Positions 51,183 to 59,006 of a stretch of DNA of 64,000 nucleotides are shown here, piece by piece. Every line of letters starts with the position of its first letter. Position 1 is the stretch's first letter. A model generated the notes under the pieces. That model worked only from the letters and a program-made list of their open reading frames with translations, was not told the DNA's origin and did not search any database. A program made the translations under genes and the position numbers. This DNA comes from CALMEC01 sp964531025 (GTDB taxonomy: Bacteria > Actinomycetota > Thermoleophilia > Miltoncostaeales > Miltoncostaeaceae), in assembly GCA_964531025.1 (NCBI GenBank), contig CAZHDY010000001.1:1707957-1771956 (forward strand), in the 5' to 3' direction.

Positions 51183-52421
51183 TCAGGACCCCGAGGCGTC
51201 GGCGGACGGCGAGGTCCGGACGGAGGCAACCCGGTAGGTGGGTCGGCGGGGGATCGCCCAGGCCACGATCGTGGCGACGAGCGGGATGACCGCGAGCACC
51301 CACAGCGCCGGCTCGCGCCCCCAGCGGTCCGCGATGGCCCCCACAACGGGGAGCCAGGGGGTCGCCGCACCGATCGCGCCGAATCCGAGGACCCAGGCCG
51401 AGGCCAGCGCGAGCCGATCGGGCATGAAGTCCTGTCCCATGACCACGGTGGCCGAGAAGGAGGCCATGAGGATGAAACCGGCGATGCTGAGGGCGACGAT
51501 CCCGAGTGCGCCGTCGTCGAGGATGAACCCCGCCACGAAGGGGGTGACGAGGGGCAGCGTCATCATGAGCATGCGACGTCCGCCGACGGCGTCCGCGATG
51601 GCGGCCCCGACCATGGTGCCGATGGCGCCGGTGATCACGAAGGCGAAGATGATGAGGCCCTGCTGGCGGTCCGACATGTCGCGCTGGTTCGTCAGGAAGA
51701 CCGGGACGATGGTCATGAGACCGAACTGCGTCCAGGTCCGCAGGCTCACGCAGGTCACCAGGATCGTCATGCCCCGCACGTCGCTGCCACGGGTGCGCGA
51801 GTCCCGCCGGAAGGGCGTCACCGGGACGGCGATCCTCCGGTAGCTCAGGGCCAGGAGGAACATGGCGATGATGCCGGGGACGAGGATGAGGAGCGTCGTC
51901 TGCTCGGCCATGAGGGGGACGAATGCCGCGACCACCAGCGGGCCGAAGGCGAATCCCACGTTGCCGCCGATCGTGAAGTAGGCGACGCCGATCGCCTTGC
52001 GCGTACCGGCGAAGTGGTTCGCCAGTCGTGCGGCCTCGGGGTGGTAGGCGCCGACCCCCAGCCCGCAGAGGACGATGAGGATGAGCAGGAGCCAGTAGTT
52101 CGACACGAGGCCCGCAGAGGCGAGGCACACGGTGGCGAGACCCGTTCCCCACAGGAGCATCCAGGTCGCGGTCACGCGGTCGGCGAGGATCCCGAACAAC
52201 GGCTGGATGAACGACGACGAGAACGTGATGGCCGCCAGCAGCAGGGACGTCCGGAAGTCGGACAGCGAGAGGGCCTTCTTGAACGCCGGCAGCAGCGGAC
52301 TGAGCATGCCGACGGTCATATCGACGACAAGGTGCCCGCTCGCCAGGAGACCCAGGCGCCGCCGGTCCGGGGGGACGATCTCGTCGGTGGACGTCGGCGC
52401 GCCCGTCGTGGGGGTACCCAT
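51183..52421 (-). CDS. MFS transporter, fosmidomycin-resistance (Fsr) type
   Basis: The protein is 412 aa with about 12 hydrophobic helices. The N-terminal GHLVVDMTVGMLSPLLPAFKKALSLSDFRTSLLLAAITFSSSFIQPLFGILADR is the Fsr-type opening; GLGVGAYHPEAARLANHFAG is a conserved loop of that subfamily. An efflux role against small drugs is likely; the substrate is unproven. Confidence 0.85.
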   Translation of the reverse strand: MGTPTTGAPTSTDEIVPPDRRRLGLLASGHLVVDMTVGMLSPLLPAFKKALSLSDFRTSLLLAAITFSSSFIQPLFGILADRVTATWMLLWGTGLATVCLASAGLVSNYWLLLILIVLCGLGVGAYHPEAARLANHFAGTRKAIGVAYFTIGGNVGFAFGPLVVAAFVPLMAEQTTLLILVPGIIAMFLLALSYRRIAVPVTPFRRDSRTRGSDVRGMTILVTCVSLRTWTQFGLMTIVPVFLTNQRDMSDRQQGLIIFAFVITGAIGTMVGAAIADAVGGRRMLMMTLPLVTPFVAGFILDDGALGIVALSIAGFILMASFSATVVMGQDFMPDRLALASAWVLGFGAIGAATPWLPVVGAIADRWGREPALWVLAVIPLVATIVAWAIPRRPTYRVASVRTSPSADASGS

Positions 52422-52503
52422 GTGGGTCAGCGACCCACGGGGAGAGTGGAGGCGGTCGTCGTCCGTGCCGTGGTGCCGCCGTCCGCCGGAGCGGTGCCGG
52501 CGG

Positions 52504-53235
52504 TCACGGTCGTCGGTCTCCGCTCGCTCCGGGTCGCACGTCCGTCGGGTCGAAGAGGGCCTGCGGGGTCTCGGTCTCGGAGCTGATCGCGCGCTCGTCC
52601 TGGTTGGCGGCGATGCTCGGCAGGTCCAGCGGCGTCGACTCCAGCAGCGACTGGTACTGCTCCGGATCCTTCGGTGTCCACCAATCCGCGCTTCGGACGA
52701 GCTGGAGCACGCGGGCGATCACGATGCCGGCGGCCAGCGACGCCGCGGCGGCCGACAGGAGCGTCCAGTTTCCGCTGCGCGTGGCGAACACGGTGTCCGA
52801 GAGGTACGCGTAGTCGTCGCCCTGGAGTACCTGGTGAGAGTTCACGAAGGGGGCGAAGAGGAGTCCCCAGGCCAGGAATAGGATCGGCGCGAACGAAATG
52901 CCCTTCACCCAGTTGCGGCCGGGGAGGAACCGTTCGATCAGTGCGAACAGGACGGTGACGGCGATCCCGAGTACGACGGTGGCGACCAGGCCGACCCGGG
53001 CGTGCTCCGTGGCTCCGAGGGCCGCTCCGAGTCCGTCGGGGAAGTCGTGCTCCGTCCAGCGCCGGTTGAAGATGCGGCCGGCGTTGCCCTCCTGCATGAT
53101 CGTGAGCCAGAAGAAGGCACCGAGCGTCCCCGCGGCGATGATCGCGGTCACCCAGCGGATGACGTCCACGGCTTTGGGGAACCGGTCCGCGAGCGTTTCG
53201 TTCGTGTGCTCCGCGGCGTCGGCGTGCGTGGACAT
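52504..53235 (-). CDS. Four-TM membrane protein of unknown function
   Basis: The protein is 243 aa. I chose ATG 53235 because GGAG lies 9 nt before it; the in-frame ATG at 53250 has no such site. TM helices are predicted around WVTAIIAAGTLGAFFWLTIM, VGLVATVVLGIAVTVLFALIE, FAPILFLAWGLLFAPFV and TLLSAAAASLAAGIVIARVL. The C-terminal tail is acidic. Not recognised. It diverges from the cysteine operon. Confidence 0.65.
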   Translation of the reverse strand: MSTHADAAEHTNETLADRFPKAVDVIRWVTAIIAAGTLGAFFWLTIMQEGNAGRIFNRRWTEHDFPDGLGAALGATEHARVGLVATVVLGIAVTVLFALIERFLPGRNWVKGISFAPILFLAWGLLFAPFVNSHQVLQGDDYAYLSDTVFATRSGNWTLLSAAAASLAAGIVIARVLQLVRSADWWTPKDPEQYQSLLESTPLDLPSIAANQDERAISSETETPQALFDPTDVRPGASGDRRP

Positions 53236-53355
53236 GCCGGTGGACTCCATGTGGGGAAGGCTACCCCGGTACGTCGGCCCGTGTGCGTGATGACCGCTCG
53301 GTCGGGCCGCAATCCCCGTGCCCACGGCCCGTGAAGGGGATTCGCCGGGAAAGGG

Positions 53356-53361
53356 TATAAT
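53356..53361 (+). promoter_or_regulatory. Consensus -10 box of the cysteine operon
   Basis: TATAAT, a perfect -10 hexamer, unusual in this GC-rich window, 39 bp before the ATG of the rhodanese/MoeB gene. No good -35 is present, so an activator or extended element may be needed. Confidence 0.65.
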
Positions 53362-53365
53362 CACC

Positions 53366-53379
53366 ACCGTAATTGCGGT
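53366..53379. promoter_or_regulatory. Dyad between promoter and start of the cysteine operon
   Basis: ACCGTAATTGCGGT is an inverted repeat (ACCG/CGGT with AATT centre, one mismatch) 4 bp downstream of TATAAT, over the transcription start. A repressor bound here would block the operon. The binding protein is unknown; an Rrf2/CymR-type regulator is a guess. Confidence 0.45.
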
Positions 53380-53394
53380 ATCTGTGGAGGAAGC

Positions 53395-54576
53395 ATGGCA
53401 TCCAGCTATCAGGAACTGCTCGCCAGGGCACGCGAAGAGATCCCCGAGATCGACGCTCCCACGCTGGCCGCGCGAATCGAGGAGGGCACGTCGCCCCTCG
53501 TCATCGACGTTCGCGAGCAGGCGGAGTGGGACGAGGGCTTCATCCCCGGCGCCGTGCACGTGGCGCGTGGGTTCCTCGAGAGCAGGATCGCCGGCGTCGC
53601 GTCGCACGACACGCCGATCGTGCTTTCGTGCGCCGCGGGGAATCGGTCGCTGCTTGCCGCTCAGACCCTGCGCGAGATGGGGTACTCGGATGTCACGAGC
53701 CTGGCAGGCGGGTTCACCGAGTGGAAGCGGGGCGGCCGTCCGTTCGACACCCCGCGCACGCTCGCGCCGGAACAGCGCCGTCGGTACGCGCGTCACCTCT
53801 CGCTGACCGAGGTCGGCGAGGAGGGACAGCTGAAGCTCCTCGACGGCAAGGTGCTCCTCATCGGGGCCGGTGGCCTGGGCTCGCCGGCGGGGCTCTACCT
53901 CGCCGCGGCGGGTGTCGGCACTCTCGGCTTCGTCGATGACGACGTGGTCGACGAGTCCAACCTGCAGCGTCAGATCATCCACTCGACGGACCGCCTGGGG
54001 ATGCTCAAGGGCGAGTCGGCCCGCGAGGCCATCGCCGCGCTGAACCCCGACGTCACGGTCAACGTCCACCCCTTCCGGGTGAACAAGGACAACGTCCTGG
54101 ACCTGCTCTCGCAGTACGACGTCATCGTGGACGGCGCCGACAACTTCCCCACCCGGTACCTGCTGAACGACGCCGCCCTCATGACGCGGACGCCGCTGGT
54201 GCACGCCAGCATCCTGCGCTTCGAGGGACACGCGAGCGTCTTCCACCCGTACGAGGGCCCGTGCTACCGCTGCCTCTTCCCCGAGCCCCCGCCGCCGGAT
54301 CTCGCACCGTCGTGCGGTGAGGCCGGTGTGCTGGGCGTCCTGTGCGGTGTCATGGGGAGCATCCAGGCCAATGAAGCGATCAAGGTCCTCCTTGGCGAGG
54401 GCGACACGCTCTCCGGCCGTGTGCTTGTCTATGACGCGCTCGGGATGACGTTCACCGAGCTGAAGTTGCGCCGTGACCCGGACTGCCCCGCGTGCGGACC
54501 GGACGCGAAACTCGAATTCAAGGACTACGAGGCGTGGTGCGCCGGGGTCGGCCGCCACCCGGTTGGAGCCGCATGA
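53395..54576 (+). CDS. moeZ: Rhodanese-E1-like sulfur carrier activating enzyme (MoeZ/MoeB type)
   Basis: The protein is 393 aa, with TGGAGGAAG before the ATG. Residues about 18-115 are a rhodanese domain with VLSCAAGNRSL (persulfide Cys). Residues 120-390 are the E1-like adenylation domain: KVLLIGAGGLGSPAGLYLAAAGVGTLGFVDDD, NLQRQIIHSTDRLG, Zn cysteines in YRCLFPEPP and DCPACGP, and SCGEAGVLGVLCGVMGS. The rhodanese precedes the E1 domain, the reverse of mycobacterial MoeZ. It should adenylate and then thiocarboxylate the CysO-like protein downstream, overlapping its start. Confidence 0.9.
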   Translation: MASSYQELLARAREEIPEIDAPTLAARIEEGTSPLVIDVREQAEWDEGFIPGAVHVARGFLESRIAGVASHDTPIVLSCAAGNRSLLAAQTLREMGYSDVTSLAGGFTEWKRGGRPFDTPRTLAPEQRRRYARHLSLTEVGEEGQLKLLDGKVLLIGAGGLGSPAGLYLAAAGVGTLGFVDDDVVDESNLQRQIIHSTDRLGMLKGESAREAIAALNPDVTVNVHPFRVNKDNVLDLLSQYDVIVDGADNFPTRYLLNDAALMTRTPLVHASILRFEGHASVFHPYEGPCYRCLFPEPPPPDLAPSCGEAGVLGVLCGVMGSIQANEAIKVLLGEGDTLSGRVLVYDALGMTFTELKLRRDPDCPACGPDAKLEFKDYEAWCAGVGRHPVGAA

Positions 54577-54848
54577 GCACGATCAAGATCCCGCCCGTCC
54601 TGCGTCCCGCCGTCGGCGGCGAGCGCACCATCTCCGTCGAGGGCGCGACCGTCGGCGAGCTCTTGGACGGCCTGTACGAGGCGCACCCCGATGTGCGTGC
54701 CCAGCTGCAGGCGGACGACGGGTCGCTGCATCGGTTCGTGAACCTCTACCTCAACGACGAGGACGTGCGGACGCTCGAGTGGCTCGACACGGCCGTGGAG
54801 GGCGGGGACACCCTCACCATCCTCCCGGCGATGGCGGGCGGCTCCTGA
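54573..54848 (+). CDS. cysO: CysO-like sulfur carrier protein
   Basis: The protein is 91 aa of ubiquitin-like fold (ISVEGATVGELLDGLYEAHPDVRAQL...LHRFVNLYLNDEDVRTLEWLDTAVEGGDTLTILPAMAGGS). The HRFVNxYxNDEDVR segment is characteristic of CysO. The sulfur-bearing C-terminal GG is followed by one extra Ser, so the protein probably needs trimming before activation. The start overlaps moeZ; cysM begins 2 bp after the stop. Confidence 0.92.
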   Translation: MSTIKIPPVLRPAVGGERTISVEGATVGELLDGLYEAHPDVRAQLQADDGSLHRFVNLYLNDEDVRTLEWLDTAVEGGDTLTILPAMAGGS

Positions 54849-54850
54849 CG

Positions 54851-55813
54851 ATGGCACCGGCCCTCTCGTCGCCCGCATCGGGCGTCTTCCCTGATGTGGC
54901 GACGACGATCGGGAACACGCCGCTCGTCGACGTCTCCCATATCAGCCCCAACCCGGATGTCCGGATCCTCGCGAAGCTTGAGAGTGAGAACCCGACCGGT
55001 TCCATCAAGGACCGCACCGCCCTTTCGCTGATCGAGGACGCCGAGGAGCGCGGGGTGATCTCGCGCGGCGACACGATCATGGAGCCCACCTCGGGCAACA
55101 CCGGCATCGCGCTCGCGATGATCTCGCGTGTTCGCGGTTACCACCTCATCGCCGTCCTCCCGGACAACGTGACCGAAGAGCGGCGCCAGATGCTGAAGCT
55201 CTTCGGCGCCGAGATCATCGAGTCGCCGGGGGCCGAGGGTTCCAACGGTGCGGTGGCCATGGCGAAGCGCCTCTCGGAGGAGCGGGGTATCTTCATGCCG
55301 TTCCAGTACGGCAACCCCGCCAACCCGCGCGCGCACGAGTTCGGAACCGCGGAGGAGATCGTTCGCGACTGCCCTGAGGTCGACGCCCTGGTGGCGGGTC
55401 TCGGCACCGGTGGCACCCTCATGGGGTGCGCTGCGCGTCTGCGCCGTCATCGCGCCGACATCCAGATCATCGCGTGCGAGCCCATGCAGGGCGAGGACGT
55501 GATGGGCCTCCGGAGCTTGGAGGACGGCTTCATCCCGCCGATCCTCGACGTCACCAAGCTCGACCGGAAGCTGCTTGTCGCCAACGGTGACGCGCTCGCC
55601 ATGACCCGCCGCCTCGCCAACGAGCTCGGCCTCTTCGTGGGCGTCTCGTCGGGCGGCGTGCTCCACACCTGCACCCGCGTGGCCGCCAAGATGGACCGCG
55701 GCACCGTCGTGGGCATCGTCGCCGACGGTGGCTGGAAGTACCTGTCGGCCGGCATCTGGACCGACGACGAGGACGTCGTCGAGGACCGGCTCGATCGGGG
55801 TGTGTTCTGGTAG
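54851..55813 (+). CDS. cysM: Cysteine synthase, CysM (CysO-dependent) type
   Basis: The protein is 320 aa, a fold type II PLP enzyme. The PLP lysine is in PTGSIKDRTA (about residue 51); EPTSGNTGIALAMI is the substrate loop; GLGTGGTLMG binds phosphate; GVSSGGVLHTC is near the C-terminus. In this operon it should use CysO thiocarboxylate, and O-phosphoserine as in mycobacteria, rather than free sulfide. Confidence 0.93.
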   Translation: MAPALSSPASGVFPDVATTIGNTPLVDVSHISPNPDVRILAKLESENPTGSIKDRTALSLIEDAEERGVISRGDTIMEPTSGNTGIALAMISRVRGYHLIAVLPDNVTEERRQMLKLFGAEIIESPGAEGSNGAVAMAKRLSEERGIFMPFQYGNPANPRAHEFGTAEEIVRDCPEVDALVAGLGTGGTLMGCAARLRRHRADIQIIACEPMQGEDVMGLRSLEDGFIPPILDVTKLDRKLLVANGDALAMTRRLANELGLFVGVSSGGVLHTCTRVAAKMDRGTVVGIVADGGWKYLSAGIWTDDEDVVEDRLDRGVFW

Positions 55814-55821
55814 GCCGGCTC

Positions 55822-56226
55822 GTGTTCCCGGCGGCGCTCGTGGAGGAACTCATCACGCACGCCCGGGAGGACGAACCCAACGAGTGCTGCGGGATGATCG
55901 CCGGACGCGATGGTGTGGCGACCCGCGTCATCCGTGCCACCAACACCGAGGCCAGCCCGTTCATGTACGTCATGGACCCGCGCGAGCAGCTCGACATCAT
56001 GGACCGGATCGACGACGCGGACGAGGAGATGCTCGGCATCTACCACTCGCACACGCGCTCGGCGGCGTACCCGTCGCGGACCGACGTGGAGCTTGCGTTC
56101 TTCCCCGAGACCGCATACGTGATCGTGTCGCTGCAGCAGAAGGAACCCGTGATCCGGGCCTATCGCCTCAGCCGCACCGCCCCGGACGGGCAGCAGGTGG
56201 CTGAGATCCCGATCGAGGTCCGCTAG
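55822..56226 (+). CDS. mec: JAMM/MPN+ metalloprotease (Mec-like)
   Basis: The protein is 134 aa with a GTG start. The JAMM zinc site is complete: Glu in DEPNECCGMIAG and HSHTRSAAYPSRTD (HxHx7SxxD). Mec+ in mycobacteria cleaves cysteine off the CysO-cysteine adduct. Its position as the last gene of moeZ-cysO-cysM-mec fits that job, and it might also remove the extra C-terminal Ser of this CysO. Confidence 0.92.
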   Translation: MFPAALVEELITHAREDEPNECCGMIAGRDGVATRVIRATNTEASPFMYVMDPREQLDIMDRIDDADEEMLGIYHSHTRSAAYPSRTDVELAFFPETAYVIVSLQQKEPVIRAYRLSRTAPDGQQVAEIPIEVR

Positions 56227-56364
56227 ACCGCTTCGCGCCTCGGCGGAAGTGCACGTGCTGCGGGCTCGATCGGCGTTCCGGCACGGCGCTCGGTCTGGTC
56301 GGCGTTCGTCACGGCTCCTGCGATCGTTGTGTCGCCGTCCGCGATTCTTGGTGACGAGAGCGTG

Positions 56365-56380
56365 AGTTTCACGTGAAACA
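56365..56380. promoter_or_regulatory. parS-like ParB-binding site
   Basis: AGTTTCACGTGAAACA matches the ParB consensus TGTTTCACGTGAAACA at 15 of 16 positions, including the complete GTTTCACGTGAAAC core. Such sites cluster near the chromosome origin, so this region may be origin-proximal. Confidence 0.85.
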
Positions 56381-56400
56381 TCGGGCTGGTGTGGGGTGGC

Positions 56401-56433
56401 TGGCAGGCTGGGTGCCTGGCACCCAGCCTGCCA
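56401..56433. repeat. Perfect 33-bp palindrome
   Basis: TGGCAGGCTGGGTGCC and its exact complement GGCACCCAGCCTGCCA flank a single T. It can fold into a 16-bp stem without practical loop or form a cruciform. It lies 21 bp after the parS-like site. The centre GGTGCCTGGCACC recalls the tip of the hairpin at 45778. Confidence 0.9.
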
Positions 56434-56843
56434 TGTGACGTCTTCTCAGGCGTCTGTGGCGACTTTTGCGATCTCGTCCGTTCGGGACCTTCCCCTTGTT
56501 CGCCGGCTCGTGCGACCGCCAGTTCATCACGATGGAATGACCGCGGAGAGGAACGATTGCTTGTCATCGGTCCTGATTCGACCGGACGACTCGTGGAGCG
56601 GGTTGCGGTGTCCGCTGAATCAACGACTTGGATCATTCACGTCGATCGGCTTCGTCCGATGCGGTACGCGCACTCTCGTGGCGGGTGATCCGTGGACGGT
56701 GATCGGTGCCGCTCTCGGCGTCACCCCCCCCCACGCCGCGCCGTAGCGACTCGGAAACATCGACCGATGCCGTGGCTGGTCTTCGGGCGCCCGGTTGATG
56801 CGGAGCGCCGACAAATAACTGTCAGGACAACATGAAGTACGGC

Positions 56844-56872
56844 GGGCCGCGAGGACGCCGTCCTCGCGGCCC
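56844..56872 (-). terminator. Strong hairpin after the NYN gene
   Basis: GGGCCGCGAGGAC and GTCCTCGCGGCCC form a perfect 13-bp stem with a 3-nt loop, 12 bp beyond the stop of the minus-strand gene. Confidence 0.75.
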
Positions 56873-56884
56873 AGCCGGTAGCGC

Positions 56885-58802
56885 CTACTCCTCGGAAGCG
56901 GTCTCCTCCGCGGGCGCTTCCTCGGTGGCCTTCTTGCGTACGGTCCGGCGGCGCTTGGGCTTCTCCTCGGCGGGGACCTCAGCCTCCGTCTCGGTGGTGG
57001 CCTCGGCTGCCGGGGTCTCCTCGGCCGGTGTGTCGTCGGTGGCCTTCTTGCGGGTGGTGCGTCGCCGCTTGGGCTTCTCCTCCGCGGGGGCTTCCTCGGT
57101 TGTGACCTCGGCGGTTGCCTCGGCTGCCGGGGTCTCCTCGGCCGGTGTGTCGTCGGTGGCCTTCTTGCGGGTGGTGCGTCGGCGCGTCGGCTTCTTCTCC
57201 TCGGCCGGCGTCTCCGCGGCATCGGTTGTGACCTCGGTGGTGGCCTCGGCTGCCGGGGTCTCCTCGGCCGGTGTGTCGTCGGTGGCCTTCTTGCGGGNNN
57301 NNNNNNNNNNNNNNNNNNNNNNNNNNNNNNNNNNNNNNNNNNNNNNNNNNNNNNNNNNNNNNNNNNNNNNNNNNNNNNNNNNNNNNNNNNNNNNNNNTGT
57401 CGTCGGTGGCCTTCTTGCGGGTGGTGCGTCGCCGCTTGGGCTTCTCCTCCGCAGGGGCTTCCTCGGTCGTGGCCTCCGTGCTCTCGGCCGTCTCGTCCGC
57501 AGCGGCGTCAGCGGGCGGAAGGACCGAACCGCGCTTCACGCGGCCACGTCGCGCGGGCTTCTCCTCGACGGTCGCCTCGGTCACCTCAGCCTCGGCCTCG
57601 GTCTCGTCACCCGGCTCAGCCGTGGCCTCGGGGGTCTCGGTCGAGACGTCGGTTGCGGCGTCCTCATCGGATTCGCCGGCTTCCAGATCGGTGACCTCGG
57701 GTTCGGGCACCGACGACAGCGCCTTGCGGCGTCGACGGGCACCGCGGGTGGGCGGCTCGTCCGCCGTTGCGTCGGGCGTCTCCTCGTCCGGGGCCAGAAG
57801 GATGTCCTCGTACGTGAGCGGCTGGTCGATCGGCGGGAGCTCGGGCTCGCGCTCAGGGACCTTCCATTCGAAGACCTCGGCACCGTCCTCGGCGGCTTCG
57901 GTCGTCTCGGAGCCCGGGCTCTCGGAGGCACTCTCCGTCGGTGCGTCGCCGGAACGACGCCGACGACGGCGACGGCGCCCCTCTGAGGGCTCACGCGTCT
58001 CGGTCGCCTGTTCGCCCGTGGCCGGCGGCTGATCGCTCACGCTCGGCCACTCGGGGGTGCTGCCGTCGACGAGCTGCACCAGGTAGGTACCGCTCTTCGG
58101 GTCGGTGATGAGGTGCACGACGCCCTTGGCCTGCGCGTCCTCGAGGAACTTCGAGAAGGTGGAATAGCCGATGTCCGACTCGCTGAAGGCCGGATCACGT
58201 CGACGCATGGAGTCCTTGACGGCGCTGGCCTGCGGGTGCTCGTCACCCTCGCCCTGGCGGGCGATCATGGTCTCGCGCAGCAGGCTGAGGGCATCGGGAC
58301 GCACGCCCTCGGTGTGGCGGGTGGCCTTCTTGGCCATGCTGTCGTAGAAATAGAACTCGTCGCAGTTCGCGATGAGGAGCTGGCTGGCCGACGATTCGTC
58401 GCGGCCGATGCCGATGACGCGCTTGTTCAGCTCGCGGAGCTTGCCGATCAGGGGGGTGAAGTCACTGTCGCCGGACACGATGACGAACGTGGTGACGTGC
58501 GTGCGGCTGTAGGCGATCTCCATGGCGTCGACGGCCATCTTGATGTCGGCGCGGTTCTTGGCACCTTCGCGCGCCGAGGGCATCTCGATGAGCTCGAGCC
58601 CTGCGTTCATCAGCTCGCGACGTGCGTCACGGTAACGGCTCCAGTCCGCGTAGGCGCGCTTCACGACGACGCGGCCCTTCTCGGCCAGACGGCCGAGGAC
58701 GAGGTGGATGTCGAAGTCTCCCCGGTTACGTGCGCCCGGGCGGGAGAGGTTCTCGATGTCGACCAGCACCGCGAGTGCGGGCTCGGATTCGAATCCGGCC
58801 AA
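56885..58802 (-). CDS. NYN-domain RNase-like protein with LOTUS domain and repetitive charged tail (contains sequence gap)
   Basis: The N-terminal NYN/LabA-like domain has the acidic site residues in LAVLVDIENLSR, NRADIKMAVDAME and FVIVSGDSDFTPLIGKL. It is followed by an OST-HTH/LOTUS-like domain (ALSLLRETMIARQGEGDEHPQASAVKDSMRRRDPAFSESDIGYSTFSKFLEDAQ...). After an RRRRRRRRSG stretch comes a long acidic tail with tandem units of about 39-42 residues (TTRKKATDD/TPAEETPAAEAT/EEKPKRRR). I chose a TTG start at 58802 with GGAGG 6 nt before; ATG 58850 is the alternative. The tail is interrupted by 100 N, so the printed frame after it cannot be trusted. Such proteins probably bind and cut RNA. Confidence 0.8.
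57031..57297. repeat. Tandem repeats in the NYN-protein tail
   Basis: Units begin at TGTCGTCGGTGGCC at 57031, 57148 and 57274 (117 and 126 bp apart) and resume at 57398 after the gap. They encode the KATDDTPAEETPAAEA unit on the minus strand. Confidence 0.85.
57298..57397. other. Assembly gap of exactly 100 N
   Basis: The bases on the left (57274-57297) and right (57398-57421) are the same 24-mer of the tandem repeat. The 100 N therefore look like a placeholder for unresolved repeats, not a measured length. Confidence 0.98.
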
Positions 58803-59006
58803 AATATGCCTCCAGAAGTCTTGGTATATCGCCCGTGGGCGATGGATCATGCGGCGGATGCCGTGCGCCGCCCGCGGGCGGCACGTGAAGAGAACCCTAG
58901 CAGTGTGAGTCGGCGATGACCCCGACACGTCCGCAACCCTTGCGTCTGTCGGGCGCGAACCACCGGATTTGAGCAGACAGTGCGAGATGCCGATGCACCC
59001 GTGCCC

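Larger units (their letters stand above)
56227..56843. other. Intergenic region with parS-like site and palindrome
   Basis: This 617-bp stretch between mec and the NYN gene shows no convincing gene. It holds the parS-like sequence at 56365-56380 and the perfect palindrome at 56401-56433. AT content is higher than around it, and short frames on both strands lack starts with ribosome sites. Confidence 0.6.

Noticed and set aside
53236..54558. Very long minus-strand frame continuing upstream of the four-TM protein
   Set aside because: It runs antisense through moeZ; the true gene starts at 53235 with a ribosome site and contains all TM helices.
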